Made by a program: the position numbers and the translations under genes
NCBI GenBank assembly: GCA_050012295.1
Contig: JBEKHL010000072.1
Coordinates: 1 to 6,778, forward strand
Reading direction: 5' to 3'
Source: UBA6186 sp050012295
GTDB taxonomy: Bacteria > Pseudomonadota > Gammaproteobacteria > UBA6186 > Azoamicaceae
DNA: 6,778 nt
Shown here: positions 1 to 5,795 of the stretch, piece after piece
How the letters are laid out: each line of letters opens with the position of its first letter
Position numbering within the stretch: position 1 is the stretch's first letter
Notes under the pieces: model-generated
The model's database searches: none
The model's input: only the letters and a program-made list of their open reading frames with translations
Told to the model about the DNA's origin: nothing

Positions 1-4
1 TTTA

Positions 5-1195
5 ATGTCATCTGGGGTAAAAACTAAATTTGAAAGAGATTTGCCACATATAAATGTTGGCACAATAGGCCATGTTGATCATGGTAAAACCACATTAACA
101 GCAGCATTAACTAGTGTAATGGCAGTTTATGGTGGAGCAAAAGTAGATTTTGCAGAAATAGATAAAGCTCCAGAAGAAAGGGAACGAGGAATTACAATAT
201 CTACTTCACACGTAGAATATCGTTCTAAGCAAAGACATTATGCTCACGTAGATTGTCCAGGGCATGCGGATTATGTAAAGAACATGATTACTGGAGCGGC
301 GCAGATGGATGGAGCAATTTTAGTAGTATCGGCTGCAGATGGACCAATGCCTCAAACTAGGGAACATATCTTATTAGCCAGACAGGTTGGAGTGCCAAAG
401 ATAGTGGTATTTCTTAACAAAGCAGATATGGTAGACGATAAAGAATTATTAGATTTAGTAGAAATGGAAGTAAGAGAGTTATTAAGCAGTTACGATTTTC
501 CAGGGGATGAGATCCCAATTATTACTGGTTCGGCCCTTAAAGGACTAGAGGGAGATAAGGATAGCGAATTAGGAGAGAAATCAATAGTAAAACTAGTTGA
601 AGCTATGGATAGTTACTTTGAAATACCTAAACGCGAAACAGAGAAGCCATTTTTATTATCGATAGAAGACGTATTTTCGATTTCTGGTCGAGGCACAGTA
701 GTAACTGGTCGTATTGAACGAGGCATTGTAAAGGTAGGAGAAGAAGTAGAAATAGTTGGAATAAGACCTACCCAAAAGACTACCTGTACAGGGGTAGAGA
801 TGTTCAGGAAATTGTTAGACGAAGGCCGAGCTGGAGATAACGTAGGGGTTTTATTACGCGGAACCAAGAAAGATGACGTAGAGCGTGGGCAAGTGTTAGC
901 AAAACCAGGTAGTATTACACCACATAAAAGATTTGATGCCGAAGTATATGTGTTATCTAAAGAAGAAGGTGGGCGTCATACTCCGTTTTTTAAAGGATAT
1001 CGTCCGCAGTTTTATTTTAGAACTACCGATGTAACAGGGGAAGTTATTTTAGGAGAAGGCGTAGAGATGATTATGCCTGGAGATAATACCGTAAATTTAA
1101 TTGCACCGATAGCTATGGAAGAAGGTGTGCGTTTTGCTATTAGAGAAGGTGGACGTACCGTTGGTGCTGGTGTTGTTACGAAGATTATAGAATAA
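5..1195 (+). CDS. tuf: Elongation factor Tu (EF-Tu)
   Basis: EF-Tu is the cytoplasmic GTPase that carries aminoacyl-tRNA to the ribosomal A site. All G-domain motifs are visible: P-loop GHVDHGKT at residues 22-29, switch I RGIT at 61-64, DCPGH at 83-87 (His87 is the catalytic histidine, E. coli His84), NKAD at 138-141 and GSALK at 175-179. Domain II begins near residue 210 and domain III near 305, ending with the REGGRTVGAG signature at 380-389. At 396 aa it is of family length. The ATG at position 5 is the only plausible start; it gives an N-terminus about three residues longer than E. coli, and its ribosome binding site lies outside the window. Compared with E. coli, one residue is missing before YGG (42-44) and three are missing right after MPGDN (357-361). 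Glycine codons favour GGA, unlike the downstream genes. rpsJ follows after 18 bases, so co-transcription is likely. Confidence 0.99.
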   Translation: MSSGVKTKFERDLPHINVGTIGHVDHGKTTLTAALTSVMAVYGGAKVDFAEIDKAPEERERGITISTSHVEYRSKQRHYAHVDCPGHADYVKNMITGAAQMDGAILVVSAADGPMPQTREHILLARQVGVPKIVVFLNKADMVDDKELLDLVEMEVRELLSSYDFPGDEIPIITGSALKGLEGDKDSELGEKSIVKLVEAMDSYFEIPKRETEKPFLLSIEDVFSISGRGTVVTGRIERGIVKVGEEVEIVGIRPTQKTTCTGVEMFRKLLDEGRAGDNVGVLLRGTKKDDVERGQVLAKPGSITPHKRFDAEVYVLSKEEGGRHTPFFKGYRPQFYFRTTDVTGEVILGEGVEMIMPGDNTVNLIAPIAMEEGVRFAIREGGRTVGAGVVTKIIE

Positions 1196-1197
1196 TT

Positions 1198-1205
1198 GAG
1201 GTAGG
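1198..1205 (+). promoter_or_regulatory. Ribosome binding site of rpsJ
   Basis: GAGGTAGG lies in the 18-base tuf-rpsJ gap. The proximal AGG (1203-1205) is 8 bases before the ATG at 1214 and 14 bases before the in-frame ATG at 1220. Spacing therefore favours 1214, although starting at 1220 would give an N-terminus of exactly E. coli S10 length. Confidence 0.65.
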
Positions 1206-1213
1206 TAATTTAA

Positions 1214-1531
1214 ATGAGCATGGGTGGTCAGTTAATAAATATTAGTCTTAAATCTTTTGATCATGTATTAATAGATAAGGCTGCTGCAGAAATTGTTGAT
1301 ACTGCAAAAAGAACAGGTGCTCAAGTTAAAGGGCCAGTTCCTATGCCTACTAGAAAAGAAAGAATTACTATTTTAATTTCTCCACATGTTGATAAACATG
1401 CTAGAGATCAATATGAAATTTGTACTCATAAAAGATTAATAATAATTTTAGAACCAACAGATAAAACTGTAGATGCTTTAATGAAGTTAGATTTAGCTTC
1501 TGGGGTTGATGTACAAATTAAAGTAAAGTAA
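1214..1531 (+). CDS. rpsJ: 30S ribosomal protein S10 (NusE)
   Basis: S10 is a small-subunit head protein; free S10 pairs with NusB in transcription antitermination. The 105-aa product carries the family core: LKSFDH near residue 12-17, AKRTGAQVKGP at 31-41, PTRKER at 45-50 in the extended loop region, ISPHV at 55-59, and the closing LDLASGVDVQI segment. The pattern is gammaproteobacterial. Two starts are possible: the ATG at 1214 has the better ribosome binding site spacing, while the ATG at 1220 matches E. coli S10 length exactly. Oddities: three basic residues of the first strand are replaced (LINISLK where E. coli has RIRIRLK), and the usual EIRTH motif reads EICTH at Cys70. It is the first gene of the S10 operon and sits directly behind tuf. 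Confidence 0.98.
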   Translation: MSMGGQLINISLKSFDHVLIDKAAAEIVDTAKRTGAQVKGPVPMPTRKERITILISPHVDKHARDQYEICTHKRLIIILEPTDKTVDALMKLDLASGVDVQIKVK

Positions 1532-1545
1532 GAGGTTAATAGAAT

Positions 1546-2184
1546 ATGATGGGTTTAGTAGGACGTAAATGTGGTATGACCAGAATCTTCGAAGAGGACG
1601 GTAACTCTATACCTGTTACAGTAATAATGGTGGAACCTAATAAAATTACGCAAATAAAAAGTATTGAAGTAGATCAATATTATGCAGTACAGGTAACAAC
1701 TGGTAGCTGTAAGGCTAAAAAAGTTACTAAAGCTTTAGCAGGACATTTTGCTAAAGCAAACGTTGCAGCTGGTCGTGGTTTATGGGAGTTTAAATTATCA
1801 AAAGAAGAATTACAGCAATTAAAATTGGGAGACGAAATACAAGTATCAATTTTAAAAGCAGGGCAATATGTAGATGTTACTGGGGTCTCTAAGGGGCGTG
1901 GTTTTGCCGGTTCTCATAAGAGACATCATTTTAGTCTTCAATATGCTACTCATGGTAACTCATTGTCGCATAGGGTTCCCGGTTCTATAGGACAAAATCA
2001 GACGCCTGGTAGGGTTCTTAAAGGTAAAAAAATGCCTGGACATATGGGAGATCAAAAAGTTACAGTACAATCCTTAAAAGTAGTACAAGTGGATGAACAA
2101 CGAAATCTTTTATTGGTAAAGGGAGGGATCCCTGGTGCGGTTAATGGGGATTTAATTATTCTTCCAGCAGTTAAAGAGAAGTGA
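1546..2184 (+). CDS. rplC: 50S ribosomal protein L3
   Basis: L3 is one of the earliest large-subunit assembly proteins; its long loop reaches toward the peptidyl-transferase centre. At 212 aa it is close to the E. coli 209. The N-terminal GLVGRKCGMTRIF (3-15), GHFAKA (66-71), GRGLWEF (76-82), SKGRGFAG (115-122) and the loop ATHGNSLSHRVPGSIGQNQ (134-152) are all present. Gln152 corresponds to E. coli Gln150, the residue methylated by PrmB in that species, so modification is possible but not shown. The start is the first of two in-frame ATGs (1546, 1549); GAGG at 1532-1535 lies 10 bases upstream, and this choice aligns with the E. coli N-terminus. About two extra residues fall in the variable stretch 83-110. 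It ends 10 bases before rplD. Confidence 0.99.
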   Translation: MMGLVGRKCGMTRIFEEDGNSIPVTVIMVEPNKITQIKSIEVDQYYAVQVTTGSCKAKKVTKALAGHFAKANVAAGRGLWEFKLSKEELQQLKLGDEIQVSILKAGQYVDVTGVSKGRGFAGSHKRHHFSLQYATHGNSLSHRVPGSIGQNQTPGRVLKGKKMPGHMGDQKVTVQSLKVVQVDEQRNLLLVKGGIPGAVNGDLIILPAVKEK

Positions 2185-2194
2185 GAGAATTATT

Positions 2195-2827
2195 ATGGAA
2201 TTATTAGTAACCAACGATAATAAAGCTCAAGGATCTAATACAAAAATTCAAGTATCTGATCGAGTATTTAGTAGCGAGTTTAATGAGCCTTTAGTGCACC
2301 AGATAGTAACGGCTTATTTGGCGGGAGCAAGATCTGGAACTAAAGCACAGAAATCTAGAGGTCAAGTAAGAGGTGGCGGTAAAAAGCCATGGAAGCAAAA
2401 AGGTACTGGTAGTGCTCGTTGTGGAACTATTCGTAGTCCGTTATGGCGAGGTGGTGGTGTTATATTCGCAGCAACACCTAGAGATTTTTCGCAAAAAGTA
2501 AATCGTAAAATGTATAGAGGGGCAATACGCTCTATTTTATCGGAATTAATTAGACAAAATAGGTTGCAAGTTGTTGATGAGTTTTTAGTAGATCAACCTA
2601 AAACTAAAGTGTTGGTTAATAAATTAAAAAAATATGAAATTAATGATAAAATTTCAGGTTTAATTATAACTCAAACTACTGATCAAAACTTGTATTTAGC
2701 AGCTAGAAATTTACCGTATATTACTACTTGCGATTCTAAAAAAATCAATCCAGTAAATTTAATTAAGTATGAAAAAATTATTATAACTAAACAAGCTATT
2801 GAAAATATTAATGAGGCATTACTATGA
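2195..2827 (+). CDS. rplD: 50S ribosomal protein L4
   Basis: L4 is a large-subunit assembly protein whose extended loop forms part of the exit-tunnel constriction; in E. coli it also represses the S10 operon through the rpsJ leader. The 210-aa product (E. coli 201) has the globular N-terminus with LVHQIV (33-38), the tunnel hairpin around 46-95 including GGGKKPWKQKGTG (60-72), then FSQKVNRKMYRGA and LYLAARNLP of the C-terminal domain. Extra residues relative to E. coli lie near the N-terminus (about six) and near 145-155 (about three). At the hairpin tip the GTGRAR of E. coli reads GTGSAR (Ser73), losing the equivalent of Arg67. The ribosome binding site is weak (GAGAG at 2183-2187, overlapping the rplC stop), so expression may depend on translational coupling to rplC. 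The stop overlaps the rplW start as ATGA. Confidence 0.99.
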   Translation: MELLVTNDNKAQGSNTKIQVSDRVFSSEFNEPLVHQIVTAYLAGARSGTKAQKSRGQVRGGGKKPWKQKGTGSARCGTIRSPLWRGGGVIFAATPRDFSQKVNRKMYRGAIRSILSELIRQNRLQVVDEFLVDQPKTKVLVNKLKKYEINDKISGLIITQTTDQNLYLAARNLPYITTCDSKKINPVNLIKYEKIIITKQAIENINEALL

Positions 2828-3129
2828 GTATTGTAACTGCAGATCTTTATAAAATTTTATTGAAGCCTCTAAATACTGAAAAAACTAATAAAATGGCAGA
2901 TCGTTATAATAGAATAGCGTTTAAAGTTGCAACTTGGGCAAATAAAATGCAAATTAAGCAGGCGGTAGAAAAGTTGTTTAATGTAAATGTACAGCAAGTA
3001 AATACCATTAATATTTATGGTAAATCTAGGACTTTTAAACAACGACATGGTAAAAAATCAGATTGGAAAAAAGCTACAGTAAGATTACAAGCAGGGCAAG
3101 ATATTAAGATTGCGGAATTTATTAAATAG
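2824..3129 (+). CDS. rplW: 50S ribosomal protein L23
   Basis: L23 sits at the rim of the polypeptide exit tunnel and is the docking site for trigger factor and SRP. The 101-aa length equals that of gammaproteobacterial L23. The N-terminal KPLNTEKTNKM (14-24) contains Glu19, which corresponds to E. coli Glu18 of the VSEK motif contacted by trigger factor. The middle KQAVEKLFNVNVQQVNT is the family core, and RHGKKSDWKKATVRL near the C-terminus matches the RRSDWKKAYVTL region. The ATG at 2824 overlaps the rplD stop by four bases (ATGA), and TGAGG at 2812-2816 lies 7 bases upstream inside rplD. This arrangement fits translational coupling of the two genes. The protein stops 13 bases before the rplB start. 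Confidence 0.98.
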   Translation: MSIVTADLYKILLKPLNTEKTNKMADRYNRIAFKVATWANKMQIKQAVEKLFNVNVQQVNTINIYGKSRTFKQRHGKKSDWKKATVRLQAGQDIKIAEFIK

Positions 3130-3131
3130 GG
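3128..3131 (+). promoter_or_regulatory. Ribosome binding site of rplB
   Basis: AGGG overlaps the rplW stop codon and lies 11 bases before the ATG at 3143. It supports that ATG over the in-frame TTG at 3110, which lies inside rplW and would add eleven residues with no counterpart in the L2 family. Confidence 0.55.
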
Positions 3132-3142
3132 TAAGTATTAGT

Positions 3143-3964
3143 ATGTCTGGTATATCAATAGTAAAACATAAGCCAACTTCACCAGGATTACGAGGTTTAG
3201 TTAGCATAAAAAATTCAGAAATATATAGCGGCAGACCGTATAAGTCTTTAGCATATAATATTCCAAGATCGACAGGTAGAAATAATTTAGGTCGAATTAC
3301 CATGTGGCAACGTGGTGGTGGCCATAAGCAGTTATATAGGTTAATTGACTTTAAAAGAGATAAAGATGGTGTTCAAGCTATTGTGGAACGTATAGAGTAT
3401 GATCCAAATAGAACTGCTAATATTGCTCTTCTTAAGTATGTAGATGGCCAAAGACGATATATAATTGCGCCGAATGGTTTAAAAGTTGGCGATAAAATAC
3501 AATCTGGATTTGATGTTGATATTATAGTCGGTAATAATTTGCCATTAAGAAATATTGCAGTTGGTACAGTAGTACATTGCATAGAATTAAAGCCAGGGAA
3601 AGGTGCGCAATTGGCTAGAAGTGCTGGTTGTTCTGCTCAAATTTTGGCAAGAGAAGGTAAATATGTTACTATACGGTTAAAATCTGGAGAAATGAGAAAA
3701 GTTTTAGCGGTTTGCCGTGCGACTGTTGGAGAAGTTAGTAATTTAGAGCATAATTTACAAAAATTAGGTAAGGCTGGTAGGAATAGATGGTTAGGGGTTA
3801 AACCTAGATCTAGGGGTATAGCCAGAAATCCAGTGGATCATCCAATGGGTGGAAGAACTAATGGTGGTAGGCATCCATGTTCTCCGTGGGGATTAGTAGA
3901 AGGTATTAAAACCAGACATAAAAATCGTGGTAATAGATTAGTTGTTAGGGCTCGTAAAAAATAG
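3143..3964 (+). CDS. rplB: 50S ribosomal protein L2
   Basis: L2 binds 23S rRNA near the peptidyl-transferase centre and the subunit interface, and is needed for subunit joining. The ATG at 3143 gives 273 aa, the same as E. coli, beginning in register at KHKPTSPG (8-15). Family blocks follow in order: GRNNLGRIT (45-53), GGGHKQLYR (58-66), DFKRDKDG (69-76), VERIEYDPNRTANIAL (81-96), LKPGKGAQLARSAG (149-162), LKSGEMRKV (179-187), CRATVGEVSN (191-200) and LGKAGRNRWLG (208-218). The key histidine is kept (His233, E. coli His229 in mature numbering) in NPVDHP. The following loop is abnormal: the usual HPHGGGEGR reads HPMGGR, with the second His replaced by Met and three residues absent. Compensating differences elsewhere keep the total length normal. 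It lies between rplW and rpsS. Confidence 0.99.
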   Translation: MSGISIVKHKPTSPGLRGLVSIKNSEIYSGRPYKSLAYNIPRSTGRNNLGRITMWQRGGGHKQLYRLIDFKRDKDGVQAIVERIEYDPNRTANIALLKYVDGQRRYIIAPNGLKVGDKIQSGFDVDIIVGNNLPLRNIAVGTVVHCIELKPGKGAQLARSAGCSAQILAREGKYVTIRLKSGEMRKVLAVCRATVGEVSNLEHNLQKLGKAGRNRWLGVKPRSRGIARNPVDHPMGGRTNGGRHPCSPWGLVEGIKTRHKNRGNRLVVRARKK

Positions 3965-3981
3965 CATTTTAAAAAATATTT

Positions 3982-3986
3982 TGAGG
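3982..3986 (+). promoter_or_regulatory. Ribosome binding site of rpsS
   Basis: TGAGG lies 10 bases before the rpsS ATG at 3997. Another ATG at 3990 is followed at once by TAA, making a start-stop pair between this site and rpsS. The spacing to 3990 is only 3 bases, so 3997 remains the functional start. Confidence 0.7.
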
Positions 3987-3996
3987 TTTATGTAAG

Positions 3997-4287
3997 ATGG
4001 CACGTTCTCTTAAAAAAGGACCATTTGTTGAAGCTAGTTTAATTAAAAAAGTTAGGCATTCTGTTAAGATTAATGATCGCAAACCAATTAAAACTTGGTC
4101 TAGACGTTCAACAATAGTGCCTGAAATGATAGGATTAACTATTATAGTGCATAATGGTAAGCAATTTATTCCGGTAATAATTACAGAGGCGTTAGTTGGG
4201 CATAAGTTAGGAGAGTTTTCTCCTACTAGAACATTTAAAGCACATTCTGGTGATAGAAAAACTGCCGCTGCAACAGATAAAAAATAA
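3997..4287 (+). CDS. rpsS: 30S ribosomal protein S19
   Basis: S19 is a small-subunit head protein that partners with S13 near the A-site tRNA and takes part in an intersubunit bridge. The 96-aa product starts with the diagnostic ARSLKKGPFV (2-11) and continues with KTWSRRSTI (33-41), MIGLTIIVHNGKQF (45-58) and VGHKLGEFSPTRTF (67-80), all in family order. It is four residues longer than E. coli S19, the excess lying in a flexible C-terminal tail ending TAAATDKK. The start is fixed by TGAGG ten bases upstream and by alignment with the family N-terminus. It is separated from both neighbours, rplB and rplV, by gaps of exactly 32 bases. Confidence 0.99.
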   Translation: MARSLKKGPFVEASLIKKVRHSVKINDRKPIKTWSRRSTIVPEMIGLTIIVHNGKQFIPVIITEALVGHKLGEFSPTRTFKAHSGDRKTAAATDKK

Positions 4288-4305
4288 TATGAGAAATTTG
4301 AATTT

Positions 4306-4310
4306 GGGAG
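4306..4310 (+). promoter_or_regulatory. Ribosome binding site of rplV
   Basis: GGGAG lies 9 bases before the rplV ATG at 4320. It falls inside a nine-codon mini-ORF (4289-4318) that ends one base before the start codon, so translation of that mini-ORF, if it happens, would cross this site. Confidence 0.65.
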
Positions 4311-4319
4311 AAAATTAAG

Positions 4320-4658
4320 ATGGCGGCTTCTGCAACTTTAAGATATGCACGAATGTCAGCGCAAAAGGTAAGATTAGTTGCTGATTTAATTAGAAATAAA
4401 AATGTTGCTCAAGCAGTTAATGTTTTAACTTTTAATAATAAAAAAGCAGCTTTAGTGATCAAAAAACTACTAGAATCTGCTATTGCTAATGCGGAAAATA
4501 ACGCAGGATTAGATGTGGATTTGCTAAAAATTAGTAAAATTTTTGTTGACCAAGCTGGTGGGTTGAAACGATTTATGGCAAGGGCTAAAGGTAGAGGTAA
4601 TAGAATCACTAAAAGAAATTGTCATATAACTATTGTGGTTGATGAAAATAATAAATAG
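4320..4658 (+). CDS. rplV: 50S ribosomal protein L22
   Basis: L22 binds several 23S rRNA domains; its long beta hairpin lines the exit tunnel opposite L4 and forms the constriction. The 112-aa product is colinear with E. coli L22 (110 aa) with no gaps up to the C-terminus: SAQKVRLVADLIR (13-25), KKLLESAIANAENN (48-61), KIFVDQ (73-78), the hairpin LKRFMARAKGRG (82-93) and CHITIVV. Lys90, Gly91 and Arg92 at the hairpin tip keep E. coli numbering. Pro87 of E. coli is Ala here and Met82 is Leu. The start is supported by GGGAG nine bases upstream. rpsC follows after 12 bases. Confidence 0.99.
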   Translation: MAASATLRYARMSAQKVRLVADLIRNKNVAQAVNVLTFNNKKAALVIKKLLESAIANAENNAGLDVDLLKISKIFVDQAGGLKRFMARAKGRGNRITKRNCHITIVVDENNK

Positions 4659-4670
4659 GGTACATTCATT

Positions 4671-5357
4671 ATGGGACAAAAAGTTCATCCAATTTTAAAC
4701 AGGTTAGGCATAAATCAATTTAGTAGTGCTAAATGGTTTGCAGATCGTAAAAATTTCGCTGATTTATTACAAAGCGATATTGAAATTCGCTCTATTATTC
4801 GCAAGTTTTTACCAATAGGTTCTTGTATTGGTGGTGTGATTATTGAGAGAGCAGGTAATGTTGGTAAGAAGAATATTAAAATTATTATTCGTACTGCTAA
4901 GCCAGGTATAGTTATTGGTAAAGGCGGGGAAGATGTAGATAAGTTAAAGATATTTTTAGGTACAAAATTGAATGCAAACATTCAGTTAAACATAGAAGAA
5001 ATTCGCAAGCCAGAATTAGAAGCAATTTTGGTGGCGGAAGGTATTGCTGCTCAATTAGAAAAACGAGTTATGTTTCGTCGCGCTATGAAAAGGGCGGTTT
5101 CTACATCTTTGAAACAAGGTGCTAAAGGAGTAAAAGTAGCAGTGGCTGGTCGTTTAAATGGAGCAGAAATTGCTCGTACAGAGTGGTATCGTGAAGGTCG
5201 AGTTCCGCTACATACTTTTAGAGCAGATATTAGTTATGCCGAAGCTATGGCAAAGACTACTTATGGAGTGATTGGGGTTAAGGTTTGGATTTTTAAAGGC
5301 GAGATATTGCGAACTATTAAAGAAGAGGCTGCAGCTTTAGAAGCTACAATGGCGTAG
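4671..5357 (+). CDS. rpsC: 30S ribosomal protein S3
   Basis: S3 is a small-subunit head protein at the mRNA entry site. The 228-aa product (E. coli 233) starts with the family MGQKVHP, then LGI and KWFADRKNFADLL (21-33). The KH domain shows PGIVIGKGGEDVDKLK (78-93), with the GxxG loop as GKGG. The C-terminal domain carries KRVMFRRAMKRA (131-142), whose Arg136, Arg137 and Lys140 match the basic residues linked to mRNA unwinding in E. coli. IARTEWYREGRVPLHT (167-182) and TTYGVIGVKVWIFKGEI (196-212) complete the family blocks. About five extra residues lie at 49-68, mainly around GNVGKKN, and the lysine-rich C-terminal tail of E. coli is shortened. The ribosome binding site is weak: AGGG at 4657-4660, overlapping the rplV stop. 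Confidence 0.99.
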   Translation: MGQKVHPILNRLGINQFSSAKWFADRKNFADLLQSDIEIRSIIRKFLPIGSCIGGVIIERAGNVGKKNIKIIIRTAKPGIVIGKGGEDVDKLKIFLGTKLNANIQLNIEEIRKPELEAILVAEGIAAQLEKRVMFRRAMKRAVSTSLKQGAKGVKVAVAGRLNGAEIARTEWYREGRVPLHTFRADISYAEAMAKTTYGVIGVKVWIFKGEILRTIKEEAAALEATMA

Positions 5358-5369
5358 GAAATATATTAT

Positions 5370-5783
5370 ATGTTACAACCAAAAAAAACTGCTTATCGTA
5401 AACAGCATAAAGGTAGAAATACTGGTATAGCAACCAGTGGAACTAAAGTGAGTTTTGGTGAATTTGGTTTGAAAACTTTAGATTTGGCTAGTATTACGTC
5501 TAGGCAAATTGAAGCAGCACGTAGAGCCATTAGTCACTTTATAAAAAGAGGTGGTAAAGTTTGGATTAGAATTTTTCCAGATAAGCCTATTTCAAAGAAA
5601 CCAATTGAAGTTCGTATGGGTTCTGGTAAAGGTAGTGTAGAGTATTGGGTTGCTTTAGTGCAGCCTGGTAAAGTTTTATTTGAATTAGAAGGTGTAACTG
5701 CTGAAATAGCTCAACAGGCTTTAAGGTTAGCTAGCGCTAAGTTGCCAGTTAGAACTACATTTGTTACTAGAACAGTAAAATAA
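5370..5783 (+). CDS. rplP: 50S ribosomal protein L16
   Basis: L16 joins the large subunit late in assembly, near the A-site tRNA and the binding sites of 5S rRNA and L27. The 137-aa product (E. coli 136) begins MLQPKKTAYRKQHKGRN and continues with VSFGEFGLK (27-35), RQIEAARRAI (45-54), KVWIRIFPDKPI (63-74), EVRMGSGKGSVEYWVA (80-95), QPGKVLFELEGV and LPVRTTFVTRT. Arg82 corresponds to E. coli Arg81, the residue hydroxylated by RoxA (YcfD) in that species; whether the oxygenase exists here cannot be seen. The start follows AGGA (5356-5359) with 10 bases between, overlapping the rpsC stop. rpmC follows after 12 bases. Confidence 0.99.
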   Translation: MLQPKKTAYRKQHKGRNTGIATSGTKVSFGEFGLKTLDLASITSRQIEAARRAISHFIKRGGKVWIRIFPDKPISKKPIEVRMGSGKGSVEYWVALVQPGKVLFELEGVTAEIAQQALRLASAKLPVRTTFVTRTVK

Positions 5784-5795
5784 GAGGCTTTATTT

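Noticed and set aside
613..867. Antisense ORF of 84 codons inside tuf
   Set aside because: It shadows a strongly conserved EF-Tu region, has no recognisable family motif and no ribosome binding site argument; conservation on the + strand explains the open frame.
5..1195. Alphaproteobacterial (Rickettsiales) origin, suggested by the AT richness and the tuf-rpsJ neighbourhood
   Set aside because: S10, L22, L23, L29, L14 and the EF-Tu C-terminus match gammaproteobacterial patterns better; Rickettsia S10 is quite different through the central region.
3110..3142. Upstream in-frame TTG start for rplB adding eleven residues
   Set aside because: It lies inside rplW, the added residues have no counterpart in L2, and the ATG at 3143 gives exactly 273 aa with a ribosome binding site 11 bases upstream.
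3373..3582. Antisense ORF inside rplB
   Set aside because: Composition and frame reflect the L2 codons on the other strand; no independent signal.
3965..3996. Possible promoter or terminator in the AT-rich rplB-rpsS gap
   Set aside because: AAAAAATATTTT is only a short AT palindrome with no GC stem or T-tract of terminator type, and no convincing -35/-10 pair fits in 32 bases.
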